A DNA stretch of 64,000 bases, taken from the NCBI GenBank assembly GCA_934668875.1, contig CAKUON010000002.1:186001-250000 (forward strand). Reading direction: 5' to 3'. Of the stretch, positions 46,359 through 56,100 are shown piece after piece. The position numbers and the translations under genes were made by a program. Source of the stretch: an uncultured Collinsella sp. (GTDB taxonomy: Bacteria; Actinomycetota; Coriobacteriia; Coriobacteriales; Coriobacteriaceae). The notes beneath the pieces are model-generated. The model saw only the letters and a list, made by a program, of their open reading frames with translations. It was not told the DNA's origin and searched no databases. Each line of letters begins with the position of its first letter. Within the stretch, counting starts at the first letter, position 1.

Positions 46359-47465
46359 ATGGATACTCCTGTTCTCATTTCGCATAAAACCGCATGGCTC
46401 GTCCATCACGCGCCGCAAGATTTGGTTCAATCCGTCGCAAAGCGCGACTACAAGATAGGTGTGCAGGGCCTCTCCACACAACAACGTATAGCGCGTATTC
46501 GGCAGGCCCTCACCGACTGCGGTATTCCTTCCAGTATGCTCGCGACCATCGATATTTCTGTCGTGTTCGCCTTCGAGCGCATTCGAACCAGCGGAGTCGC
46601 CTGCCATGTTATTGGCCAAAATCTTCCCTACGATCACATCGACGAGCTAACGCCTGGGATCTTTATCACCGACGAAGCCTTCACGTTTGCGCTTGCCGCC
46701 GAGTGGATGGATAGAATCGAACACCTCGAATACGGCTACGAAGTTTGCGGAGACTACCGCATGGGGCTGCAGCCCTCTGAGCCTTATACCGAGCAGCCAG
46801 CCACCACCTCAAAAGATCAGATTGTCGAGATACTCGACCAGCACCCCGGCAAACCCGGTGTCACACGCGCACGGCTCGCACTCAGACATATCTACGACCA
46901 TTCGGCCTCTCCCATGGAAAGTGCATCGGCGATTGCCCTTTCGCTGCCGGTGAGCGAGGGCGGTCTTGGCGTCCGAGGCATCGAACTCAACAAACCGCTC
47001 GAGATCCCTAAGAACCTTTGGCATTGCACCAAAGCCCGAACGCTCAAAATCGATGCATTCATTACTTATCAGCGCAAAGAACTCGGTATCGAATACAAAG
47101 GCGGTTTTCACAACGATGACGAGCGCAAGGGAGCAGATGCAGAACGAGAGGCAATACTCGCCCAGATGGGATATCGCATCATCACACTCACTTCGGCTCA
47201 GTTCGCAAGCCAGCTCGCGTTCCACCGTGCCATGAACGGTATTCGAGAAGCACTTGGCATGCCACGCTGCACCGATGCCGAGTACCAGCGAAAGCAAAAC
47301 GAGCTACGTAAGCACTCATCCGCAACTGGAAGGGTGCGCAGGACGCAGGGGTGCCTATCGAGTAGTGCCGCCTGCCGCTCGCCACGCCAAAACGTGTACA
47401 TCACCCTCCAAAAACGACAATTTTCGACATCTTTGGAGGCTGATGTACACGTTTGGAACCTATGA
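46359..47465 (+). CDS. Protein with a PD-(D/E)XK-like (DUF559/Vsr-type) C-terminal domain, between two palindromic repeats
   Basis: GAGAGG precedes the ATG at 46359. The 368-residue product has an unassigned N-terminal half. Residues of about 225-300 resemble a DUF559/very-short-patch-type nuclease fold: KIDAFITYQRKELGIEYKGGFHN with Asp, Glu and Lys at plausible catalytic positions, then RKGADAEREAILAQMGYRIITLTSAQF. The last ~23 residues (VYITLQKRQFSTSLEADVHV) are translated from the palindromic repeat at 47387-47456, so the native C-terminus was probably replaced. The function is not established; an AbiEi-like or nuclease role is only a suggestion. Confidence 0.7.
   Translation: MDTPVLISHKTAWLVHHAPQDLVQSVAKRDYKIGVQGLSTQQRIARIRQALTDCGIPSSMLATIDISVVFAFERIRTSGVACHVIGQNLPYDHIDELTPGIFITDEAFTFALAAEWMDRIEHLEYGYEVCGDYRMGLQPSEPYTEQPATTSKDQIVEILDQHPGKPGVTRARLALRHIYDHSASPMESASAIALSLPVSEGGLGVRGIELNKPLEIPKNLWHCTKARTLKIDAFITYQRKELGIEYKGGFHNDDERKGADAEREAILAQMGYRIITLTSAQFASQLAFHRAMNGIREALGMPRCTDAEYQRKQNELRKHSSATGRVRRTQGCLSSSAACRSPRQNVYITLQKRQFSTSLEADVHVWNL
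47387..47456. repeat. 70-bp palindromic repeat, copy 2, overlapping a gene end
   Basis: It is nearly identical to the copy at 46186-46255, in the same orientation, with arms CCAAAACGTGTACATCACC and GATGTACACGTTTGG. The 3' end of the nuclease-like gene runs through it. Confidence 0.85.
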
Positions 47466-47569
47466 CCATGCCCGGCATCAACCGTTTACCGAGCAATGGG
47501 GTCGTCACACCCGCCAACCATGTACTATGTACGGGCATTGTCAAAACTCACAAGCAGAAGGACCCCATC

Positions 47570-48259
47570 TTGCCCGTCGTCGCCGCTATGACCGTTACCG
47601 CACATGCCTCGGATGCCATGGTCGCTATCCCGTTTTGGCTCGAGATGTTCGCCGTCGTCGCGGCCTCGATCTCGGGCGTGTTGGTCGCGCGCGAGCACAA
47701 GCTCGACCTGGTAGGCGCGGTCGCACTGGCCGTCGTCTGCGGCCTCGGCGGCGGTCTTCTGCGCGACATGACGCTCCAAGTCGGCAACGTCTACATTCTC
47801 AACCAGCCCATGGCGCTGCCGCTCTCCATCGCCACGGCGGCCATCATCTATATTTTCCCGGCAATCGTCGACAAACCCGAAAAACTCATTCCCCTGCTCG
47901 ACATCATCTCGGTCGGCATCTACGCCGCCACCGGAGCAGACAAGGCGCTGGTCTACGGCTTTGCGCCGGCGGTGTGCATCATGATGGGCTTTTTCACCGC
48001 GGTGGGCGGCGGCATGCTGCGCGACAGTTTTATGGGCGTGGTACCGGGCATTTTCCAGCGCACCAACTTCTATGCCATCGCAGCCATCGCCGGCTCGGCG
48101 AACTATGTATGCCTTGTCATGAGCGGCGTCGTCAGCAACATCACCGCGTTGATCGTATGCGTTGCGGTAACCATGGGGCTGCGCTGGCTGTCGCTGCGTT
48201 TTGACATCAAAAGCCCCACCGAAGAAGATATCGCGCGCTTCTTGCACCGTAAAAAGTAA
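47570..48259 (+). CDS. TRIC-type / UPF0126 cation channel family membrane protein
   Basis: The TTG at 47570 is preceded by AGAAGGA at seven bases and gives a 229-residue product; the ATG at 47588 is an alternative. Seven hydrophobic helices are visible, with two repeated UPF0126 signatures: GLGGGLLRDMTLQ and TAVGGGMLRDSFMG. The family forms trimeric monovalent-cation channels. A longer reading upstream would start inside the palindromic repeat and is unlikely. Confidence 0.85.
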   Translation: MPVVAAMTVTAHASDAMVAIPFWLEMFAVVAASISGVLVAREHKLDLVGAVALAVVCGLGGGLLRDMTLQVGNVYILNQPMALPLSIATAAIIYIFPAIVDKPEKLIPLLDIISVGIYAATGADKALVYGFAPAVCIMMGFFTAVGGGMLRDSFMGVVPGIFQRTNFYAIAAIAGSANYVCLVMSGVVSNITALIVCVAVTMGLRWLSLRFDIKSPTEEDIARFLHRKK

Positions 48260-48366
48260 ACAGCACGGCACGACCCTTCGAAATGCAACCGAGAGGTTCT
48301 TTTAGAGCGCCCGCGCGTTGGGTACCCTGTTAGGTATATGCCGAACACCTAGCAAAAGGATCAACC

Positions 48367-49512
48367 ATGGCTTTCAATCAAACCGCGGCGGCGCCGTCAC
48401 ACAAGATGCGTCGCTGTCTGCTTATGGCATTCGTGCTCATCGCGCTTGCGCTCACCGCGCTTCCCGCTACGGCTCTTGCCGGCACGGACACCGCGGGCAA
48501 CGTGCTTGCGACCGAAAACGACTCCAATCCGTCCGGCGTCGAAGGTGACCTGTACTGGGCCGGCCAGAGTCTCAATTTGGACGATGCGTCCATCGATCGC
48601 GACATCATCGCCGCGGGCGATACCCTCTCAATTCGCGACTGCACGGTAGGCGGCGCCATTCGTCTTGCGGCGCGTACCATCGATATCGCCAAGACCACGG
48701 TTGACGGCAGCGTCACGGTCGTCGGTCAGCATGTCGTTCTCAATTCCGACAGCACCGCCAACTGTTTCTATGCGATAGGCGAGACGGTTGCCCTGCGCGG
48801 TTCCGTTAAGTCGGCAGCGCTCGCGGGCGATACGGTAACCATCGATGGCACCGTCGATGGCGATGTTGAAGTTTGGGCCGACAAGCTCATCCTGGGCAAG
48901 AATGCCCGCATCTCCGGCACCGTGAACGCACACGTTTCCGAGGATCCCGAGCGCGCGGCAGGGGCCGAGGTCGGCGCACTCAAGATCGACCGCACCGAGC
49001 ACGAGGACACCTCCACCGCCAACGATGTCATCGGCGGCATCGTCGCCGCGGCGCTTTCCGCTTGCTTTGTCGCCTTGCTGCTCGAGCTCGTCTTTCCGCG
49101 TGCGACCGCCAGCGCCGCCGGAATGCTCCACCAGCGCCCCACGCCGCTATGGGTGAGCGGTCTTCTGGGTACGGTGGCCGTCGTCCCCACCGTCCTGCTG
49201 CTGATTATCTCGATCGCAGGTCTGTCGCTTGCTGGAGCCATCATGTGCGGCGTTATCGGTATCGCGCTGGTCTCGGCAGCCTTCGCGGGCTGTGCTATCG
49301 CGCGCATGGTCGGACACAGCCAGAACCGCTACGCCATGGCAGCCGTCGGCGGCATAATCGCGGGCGTGCTCACGGCAATCCCTCTCGTAGGCGACTTCAT
49401 CAGCGGCGTAGCCTTCGTCTTCACGCTCGGCTACATCATCCAAATCATCTGGCGCAACGCCCACCTCAAGCCGCAGCAGACCTCCAACACGCCGGAACTT
49501 CCCACCGCCTAA
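48367..49512 (+). CDS. Exported bactofilin-like (polymer-forming) membrane protein
   Basis: AAAGGA precedes the ATG. The 381-residue protein has a signal peptide (ALALTALPATALAG), then about 130 residues of short beta-helix-like repeats of the polymer-forming cytoskeletal type (DRDIIAAGDTLSIRDCTVGGAI, TVDGSVTVVGQHVVLNS, GDTVTIDGTVDGDVEVWADKLIL). A charged linker and about four C-terminal membrane helices follow. Classic bactofilins are cytosolic; this layout puts the repeats outside the membrane. The role is unknown, perhaps envelope organisation. Confidence 0.75.
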   Translation: MAFNQTAAAPSHKMRRCLLMAFVLIALALTALPATALAGTDTAGNVLATENDSNPSGVEGDLYWAGQSLNLDDASIDRDIIAAGDTLSIRDCTVGGAIRLAARTIDIAKTTVDGSVTVVGQHVVLNSDSTANCFYAIGETVALRGSVKSAALAGDTVTIDGTVDGDVEVWADKLILGKNARISGTVNAHVSEDPERAAGAEVGALKIDRTEHEDTSTANDVIGGIVAAALSACFVALLLELVFPRATASAAGMLHQRPTPLWVSGLLGTVAVVPTVLLLIISIAGLSLAGAIMCGVIGIALVSAAFAGCAIARMVGHSQNRYAMAAVGGIIAGVLTAIPLVGDFISGVAFVFTLGYIIQIIWRNAHLKPQQTSNTPELPTA

Positions 49513-49517
49513 CAGCC

Positions 49518-49553
49518 AACCACCACAAAAGGGCCAGGCACCTCTGTGGTGGT
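49518..49553. repeat. ACCACCAC hairpin element, copy 6
   Basis: ACCACCACAAAAGGG and CCTCTGTGGTGGT arms flank a GCCAGGCA core, a diverged version of GGACAGGCA. It lies six bases after the stop of the bactofilin-like gene. Confidence 0.75.
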
Positions 49554-49588
49554 GCAAGGGGGAAAGGCTACTTTGTACCAACAAACGA

Positions 49589-49630
49589 AGCGGGGCACCC
49601 GATCACATTCGACCGGGCGCCCCGCTTTTT
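49589..49630 (+). terminator. Terminator after the bactofilin-like gene
   Basis: AGCGGGGCACCCG pairs with CGGGCGCCCCGCT (one mismatch), followed by TTTTT. It lies between convergent genes. Confidence 0.85.
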
Positions 49631-49661
49631 CATATCTCGTGTTGATAGTCGAGGCGAACGA

Positions 49662-51428
49662 TTACTCCTCAGAACCGTCGTCGCGCTTACGGCTACGAAT
49701 GAGATGCGCCACACCAATGCACAGCACCGCGCCACCGGCGATCCAAGTAAAGGTCACGCCGTTGAGACCGGTCAGCGGGAGGCTAATCTGCTTGGTATCG
49801 CCAACGGTGATGTTGAAGTAGCCATCGGTGTCCTTCTCCGAGCCGGTCTGCATCGTTAGCTTGTTATCACCGGCACGCTTATCGGTAAGGCCAGCGATGA
49901 CCTTGTCACCCTGACTCTTGTTATCAAGCACGCCAGTGAGCTCAGCAAGGCCAGCACCCGGATCAGTGGCGTTCATGGTCGGCTTAATCTCGAAGGTGAA
50001 GGGTTCGACCTTGGTGTAACCATCGGGAGCAGAAGTTTCCGTGACCGTATAGACGCCAGCATCGAGACCGGTAAGCGTAATGACACCATCGGGGCCCGTC
50101 GGAAGCTCAACCTTGCTGTCGCTCAAAGTGCCGTCACTCTTGACATATTTAACGTTTGCGCTGTTCTCGTCACCGTTAGTTGTGTCACCAACTGCGATGG
50201 TGAACTTAGCATCTTTCAGCGCATTCTCAGTGCCAAGGTCAACCTTGTTGATCTTGAGGCCGTAGGTATAGTCCACGACGGTGTCGGGCGCCGAGGTGCC
50301 AGTGCCTGCGACCATGGGGTTGTTAGAATACTCAAGCGTAACAGTATTGGGGTTGCCCTCCAGCTTGTTGTTGGCCCCTGCAATAACCGCCTCTGCGTTG
50401 AGCTTTGCCTTGTAGAAGACAACAATCTCGGTCTTGGCATTGATTGTAAGCGTTCCGTCATTTTTCGCGGCGGCTGACTTCAGCCCATTGGTTCCAATAA
50501 AGTTAACTGTCAAAACACGCTGATTTGACTCAGAAGGGGCATCCACATTGTAGCTAGTCGGATTAATCTCGGTGTATTCACCATTATTCAGCGCATAAAC
50601 GCTGAGCGAGCCATCAACGAAGTCAAGACCCTTATCCAATGAATCCATAAACTTATAGGAATAAGAGTCGTAGCTGTCGTAGTTATCTGCGATCGTACCG
50701 GTAAGTCTATAGTTCACATCCTGGCCGATCTGGGAGTCGGCAGCATCCGCCCATTCGGTCTCGTCAGTAACGTTACCGCCCTTCACCTTAGAATCATCGA
50801 GAATCTTTTTCTCAACCGTAGGGACGCTCTTCTTGGGCTTAACGGTCGTTGCATTGGTGCCGTCGATAACAGTGTACACGGGAGAGGTAAATGCATCGGT
50901 TGACTTGCCGGCGGGCTTGCCGGCGGTATCGGTGAGGAAAAGCCAGTAGCCAGCTTTAAGACCGGTAAGGGACGGGCTGTCCGCGGACGTCTTGGTCCAA
51001 ACGCCAGTCTTCTCCAGTTTGGAGGCAATTACGCTCAAAACATGACTGCTATTGACCCTAGTGTTTGAATCGGTCTGGTCGGCATCTTTGTTGTGCTTAT
51101 CCAGCCAATCGGCAGCATCCTGCGCGTTTTCACTGGTGTAGTTAGGCTCCTTCTCGTGAATAGCGGCAACCACAGCCGTCTTGACCGCAGGACTACCCCA
51201 GTCGATGTTGCTCGCCGTCTTGGTCCCATTGGTCGTAGTCACATTCGCCTTGAAAATTTGGATGCCCTTATAAATCGTTGACCCAGCGTAGTCACCGCAG
51301 TCGAACGTCACAGTCGAGCCGCCCTCGGCAAACGCCATCGTCACCGGGGCCATGACACCACCAAAGCTCAGAGCCGCAGTTAGGCCTGCCGTCACTGCTA
51401 GGCGGGCGATGTTTTTGGTTGTCTTCAT
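49662..51428 (-). CDS. Major pilin, SpaA/SpaH type, LPLTG anchored
   Basis: The 588-residue protein has a signal peptide ending near MAFAEG. A first fimbrial domain has the pilin-type lysine region TTVKPKKSVPTVEKK. Middle isopeptide-forming domains follow (NYRLTGTIADNY, DKGLDFVDGSLSVY), then a Cna-B/SpaA-like domain with E-box YTVTETSAPDGY. It ends with the sorting signal LPLTG at about 550-554, a hydrophobic helix and RSRKRDD. Subunits of this type are polymerised by sortase through the pilin lysine and LPXTG threonine. AGAGG precedes the ATG. It is the last gene of the pilus operon; a G10 tract lies about 110 bp upstream. Confidence 0.9.
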   Translation of the reverse strand: MKTTKNIARLAVTAGLTAALSFGGVMAPVTMAFAEGGSTVTFDCGDYAGSTIYKGIQIFKANVTTTNGTKTASNIDWGSPAVKTAVVAAIHEKEPNYTSENAQDAADWLDKHNKDADQTDSNTRVNSSHVLSVIASKLEKTGVWTKTSADSPSLTGLKAGYWLFLTDTAGKPAGKSTDAFTSPVYTVIDGTNATTVKPKKSVPTVEKKILDDSKVKGGNVTDETEWADAADSQIGQDVNYRLTGTIADNYDSYDSYSYKFMDSLDKGLDFVDGSLSVYALNNGEYTEINPTSYNVDAPSESNQRVLTVNFIGTNGLKSAAAKNDGTLTINAKTEIVVFYKAKLNAEAVIAGANNKLEGNPNTVTLEYSNNPMVAGTGTSAPDTVVDYTYGLKINKVDLGTENALKDAKFTIAVGDTTNGDENSANVKYVKSDGTLSDSKVELPTGPDGVITLTGLDAGVYTVTETSAPDGYTKVEPFTFEIKPTMNATDPGAGLAELTGVLDNKSQGDKVIAGLTDKRAGDNKLTMQTGSEKDTDGYFNITVGDTKQISLPLTGLNGVTFTWIAGGAVLCIGVAHLIRSRKRDDGSEE

Positions 51429-51534
51429 GTTTGGACCTCTTTCTTGGAGGTTGCTTTAAAACTTGTCGATGCCAAAAGTCGGCAGGTTATATCCCTGCGT
51501 CCAAATCGCTACGGAGGCAGTACGCCGCTGAGCA

Positions 51535-51544
51535 GGGGGGGGGG
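51535..51544. repeat. Homopolymer tract of ten G (ten C on the coding strand)
   Basis: The tract lies four bases beyond the stop codon of the MPSTG pilin gene and about 107-116 bp upstream of the major pilin start. Tracts of this length are prone to slipped-strand change. Confidence 0.85.
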
Positions 51545-51548
51545 ACAA

Positions 51549-53198
51549 TTATTTATCACGGCGACCTCCTCCCCGCTTGATGACGAGCGCGGCGACAATG
51601 GCCGCCACTCCAATGACAGCTAAAGCCGCCACCAGCACCATCGTTCTATCTCCCGTCGAGGGCATAAAGCCTCGACTCGCTTCTTTACTTGGGGTGTTGA
51701 GCACCGACAGTTCAATTGAACCCGTCCCGGCATCGGCGGCATCAACCCGCAGGGGGCTTTCGGCCGATACGGTCACCTTGGGCTTCGCGGCAGCTACCTG
51801 CTTAACGTCCAGGCGCTCGGCCGTAACCGTCACCGTTCGCTTGCCCTCAAAGGCGGTGTAGCCCTTGGGCGCCGCGACCTCCTCGACGGTATAGACGCCC
51901 GCGTCCGCGCCGTTCAGCTCCACGTGACCGTCCTTGTCGGTCACAATGCACGCACCGGCACCCGTCGACCATGCGCCGTCGGCCGCCAGTGTGCGACCGC
52001 GGTCGTCGGCGATACTCAGGACCGCCCCGGCAAGCGGCTTGTCGCCGTCGCTGCCGCGCTTGGTGAGCGCGAGATCCCAGGTGTAGGCCGTCGCGTCATC
52101 GCTCGGCGTGCGGGTGAAACCGGCTTCTCCGGACTGGTCGGCAAAGGGAGAGCGCGGGTAACGCAGGTAGACCTCGTTGGGGTTGCCCTTGGCGATGCCG
52201 TGGTTGCATGCGCTGTTGAGGGGCGCATTGTACACGGCGACCACGCGGGCGCCCGCGGCGAAGGCGTCGGCGCCGCCGAGCGCGGCGATCAGGTCGCCGG
52301 TGCGCACGGTGAAGGTTCCGTCCGCGGCCACCTTGGTGGCGCACTGGGCCGTGATGTCGGTCCAGCCCTGCGCGGGCTCGGTGCCGGCGCGTCCGTCCTT
52401 CCCGGTCGAGACCGCGTCGAAGCCGCCCTCGGCCCCCGCCGCCGCGTACACGCGCATGCTCGCGGCGACCCTGGAGGGGTCGAGCCCCGCGCTCATGGCG
52501 TCGACGAACTGCACCGCGTAGGTGTCGTAGGCGGTGAGCCCCGCCGGGACCGTGGCCGAGAGGCGCCAGTACAGGTCGTCGGCGACCGTTGCGTCTGCGG
52601 CCTTCTGCCAGGCCGCGGTGCTGTCCTCCAGCACGTGCTTGGCGACCTTGGGCGTCGCGGCCTTGGGCTTGACGGTGACGGCGCTGCCGCCGACCAGGGC
52701 CATGATCGGCGCGGTGCCGGCCTCGCCCTGGGCGATGGCGTCGTCGTCGGCGACGATGAGCCAGTAGCCGCAGGGCAGCCCGGCCGCCGTGCCCGCGTTA
52801 AGGGCCACGGAAGGCGCACCGGCATTGCAAATCGCACGGGCAAGCTTTGCCGCTAGCGCGGTCGTCATGTGTCCGTCGACGTTCATCCATTCGGCAGCCT
52901 CTTGCGCCGTCGATGCCGAGTCATCAAGCCCCGCATCATGAAGCACGGGGAGAACGACCTGGCGAACGGCGTCATTCGCCCACGTTACGTCAGTTGCGAC
53001 CTTTTGATCGGCATCGGCGCCGTCAATAACGGTCGCCGAAAAGAGCTGATACGCGTCATACCGAGTCGCAACTGTACCGTCCACCGTAATGGCTCCAGTG
53101 TCGGCAGCACGTGCCGTTCCAGGAGCAATCGCGAAAGACAGAATAGCGACCATGATCATCGTCGCGACAGCCAACAAGTGGCGGCTAAGTCTACTCAC
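51549..53198 (-). CDS. Minor pilin / isopeptide-forming fimbrial protein, MPSTG anchored
   Basis: The GTG at 53198 follows AGGTGG and overlaps the end of the upstream gene by eight bases. The 549-residue product has a signal peptide (LLAVATMIMVAILSFAIAPGTARA). It then has the same domain plan as the major pilin: VTVKPKAATPKVAKHVLED, a fimbrial isopeptide domain around YWRLSATVPAGL, and a Cna-B domain with E-box VYTVEEVAAPKGY. MPSTG at about 512-516, a helix and KRGGGRRDK close it. Its middle (about 52.0-52.8 kb) is strikingly G+C-rich compared with both neighbours, suggesting mosaic origin. A basal or second backbone pilin is inferred. Confidence 0.85.
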   Translation of the reverse strand: MSRLSRHLLAVATMIMVAILSFAIAPGTARAADTGAITVDGTVATRYDAYQLFSATVIDGADADQKVATDVTWANDAVRQVVLPVLHDAGLDDSASTAQEAAEWMNVDGHMTTALAAKLARAICNAGAPSVALNAGTAAGLPCGYWLIVADDDAIAQGEAGTAPIMALVGGSAVTVKPKAATPKVAKHVLEDSTAAWQKAADATVADDLYWRLSATVPAGLTAYDTYAVQFVDAMSAGLDPSRVAASMRVYAAAGAEGGFDAVSTGKDGRAGTEPAQGWTDITAQCATKVAADGTFTVRTGDLIAALGGADAFAAGARVVAVYNAPLNSACNHGIAKGNPNEVYLRYPRSPFADQSGEAGFTRTPSDDATAYTWDLALTKRGSDGDKPLAGAVLSIADDRGRTLAADGAWSTGAGACIVTDKDGHVELNGADAGVYTVEEVAAPKGYTAFEGKRTVTVTAERLDVKQVAAAKPKVTVSAESPLRVDAADAGTGSIELSVLNTPSKEASRGFMPSTGDRTMVLVAALAVIGVAAIVAALVIKRGGGRRDK

Positions 53199-56100
53199 GG
53201 CGACCACCTCGATCCAGATCGCGATGACGACGAGCATGCATCCACGTCGCGGCAAAGCACAGCAACGAAGCTCCAGCCAGATACGTCATAGTCAAACCAG
53301 CCCCGCCCGCCTCGGGCAGCGTAGTCGAGTACTTGTTGATAAAGGTCGGCGGTATTGTGGGATCGGTGCCATCATAGGTAACAACGGTATTGAGCCTTCC
53401 GTTTCCGCTGGTCACCGTGACCGTGACCTCGTGCTCGGTTGTGTCATAGGTGATGTGGTCCTTGACACCCTTCACCGCGCCCTCGGGGATGACCTCGGAG
53501 ATAAAGTACGTATAGGTCCCCGTCTTGGTGTAATCCAGGACAAAGTTGATATCGCCATCCACACCGTTCTTCATAGTCTGAAGAACCTTACCGTTCGCAT
53601 CCTTGAGCACAAACCCGAACTGGCCTTCCTGCAAGGCCGAGCCTTCGAGCATCTTCTTAGCGGAAATCGTAGCTTGACCACTGTAGGGCGAATCATAGAC
53701 CGTGATGTCCGTACTTGCCGTTGGGGTGTCAATGTCGACGCCCTTTGCCTTCAGACCCTCTGCCTGAGTAAGGGCCTTCTGATATTCGTCCTCATTGCTG
53801 CCCTTGAGCATAATCCACACCGGCTTAGTGATGGCGTTATAGCCGCTAGGTGCACTGGTCTCCTCAAGACAATACAGCTTACAAGCTTCCATCCTTTTCG
53901 CAGCGGTGCCGAATGTCGCCGTGCCGCTGCCGCCCGTCGTTGCTCTTTGGAATACACTTTTCGCAGAAGCGAGGGTGGAAGTCGAAGCCGAATCCATATC
54001 AACCTCATAGAGCGTGAACTCAGCATCGGACAGCTTCTTTGTGATATAGCTCGAGTCAACCTTGGTCACTGTGACACCGTAACCACTACCACCAGCCGAA
54101 CCATTCAGCTCTTGAATTTCCCAGTCCCCTGTATAGCCGGTATCGCCCTCGAAAACGCCCTCAAGAGACGCTTGGTTAGTCAAAGAAACATGCTCGCCCG
54201 TATTGCCAGCAGGAATAACTTCGTATTCAACCTTGAGATACTCCTTATCGGGCACCGTAAGCGTCATCTTTGTACAAGTCGAGCCCGATTGATCGGGAAT
54301 AGTCTCGGCGCCGACTCTGTATTGATTCGAGCTAAGCAAACTCCAGCCCGTTCCGTTGTGTTGGGACACTTTGACCGAATCTGACACCAACGTGCATTTG
54401 GCGTCCATAATATCGAAGAGCTCGAGATAGTCGCTGTCACTCTTAAGGTTAACCGCCGATTCGTTAACATAGATGGTGTACTTGATGCGGTTGCTGTTAG
54501 CGACCTGCGCGCCGGTCTTTTGCAGCACGTTGTTCTTAATGGTGACAGTGCCGCTACCGGATTTGAAATCCTTATCGCCCGATTTGGCACTGGCAGAATT
54601 GGTGAACTTCACCTCATTCGTGGAGGTGTCAAACTCGCCGCGCTTAACCGCCGTCCGATACGTGAGCTTGGCGTAACCGGCGTAGTTACCGAGCGCCGCC
54701 GTGGGGATGGAGAAAACAACAGTGCCCTTGTCATCACCGACGTCAACGCTCGTAAGGGGTAAGTTGTCGGCGACGGTCTTCCCTCGCTGGGCGGTACCGT
54801 TATATGCTTTCTGGTCATACGGATTCTGGATCAGCGAGTATTTGGCATACCCTGGCACATAGCTCATACCACTCGGCAGCGTGTCAACGACGTTCAGCGG
54901 CTGGTTATTAAGCTTGCAAGCGCCATAGTATTCAAACTCGCCATTTGCGCCCTTATTGCCCTTCTGGCGGTTCGCGTAGACCGTCCAGTCGACGACCCAG
55001 GCGCCCTTCTCAGCCGAGCCGTCGACGACGCTCCAGTCGAAGCCCTCATCCCATGAGACCTTCGATTCCGTTTCCGGCTTCTCGACCGCAGGTGTCGAGT
55101 TTGCATCGACGTAGTAATAGATATAATCCGTGAAGTACTTGGTGTCATTTACTTCTACTGATGCAAAATTGGAGTACCAGCCAGGAAGCGCATCGGATTT
55201 TGTCTTATAAGTAATTACCGCATCCGGGTTATCTTTGAGCGCGTTCTTCACCGCATCGCTTATCCGAATGAACAGGTTGAAGTTTTTCTTGGTTCCAAAC
55301 GACGTTGAATCACTGCCACCTTCGAACCACCAATCGCCGCCCTTCTCCAAAGGGACATCGCCGATTTTAATAGAATAGCTGTCGACGTCTGGTCCGATAT
55401 TTTGGCTCCAGGCCGTCTGAAACGTATCGTAAACCTTGACCGTTGATGGATTCACCGCATTAACAATGGAGCCCAGTGCTATCCGAAGCTCCCAGGTTGC
55501 CTGACCTGTTGTCGCCGCATCAGAGTATTTCACAAGGCTCTTTACAATCTGCGTCCCCACCAGCTTCGGCGTAAACGTGCCGCTGTTCGTGCCGGAAACG
55601 GAATTGTCGCGCGAGATATTCGCACTATTGCTCACCGTGTCATACGAGTCCTGATCGTTCATCTTGGTGTGATAGACAATGCGATAGGGCTTGTACTTAT
55701 CCGTGTCAGATAGACCTGAGAACTTATAGCTAAACGTTTTACCAGTGGAGCTATCGAGATTGCGGCGGGCGATCTCGTCTTCCCCGTAGAGTCCCCTATA
55801 AACGATGTAATTACCCGTATACGTCTGTTTGTCGTCCAGCGTGTCGGTGAATGTATAGCCATTCATGTCGGCCTTGATGTCACCGTTGTTGAGTATGACT
55901 GTCCAGGTGATATCGGACGGCGTTCCGGTGCCATTGCTCTTGTTGACCATGTCATAGCGAAATGGATTTGCTGAGCCTTCGCAATTCCTCGATTTTTCTT
56001 TGTTTTGGCCCCATGTCCAGGTGGCATTGTTTTTTGAGCCGGGGAGCTCATTGATCCACTCTTTGTCACCCACAGAAACATTCGAGTTCATAACCGAATC

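Noticed and set aside
47453..47569. A longer TRIC-type protein starting inside the palindromic repeat
   Set aside because: The added residues are not membrane-like or conserved, whereas the TTG at 47570 has a good ribosome site and directly precedes the family domain.
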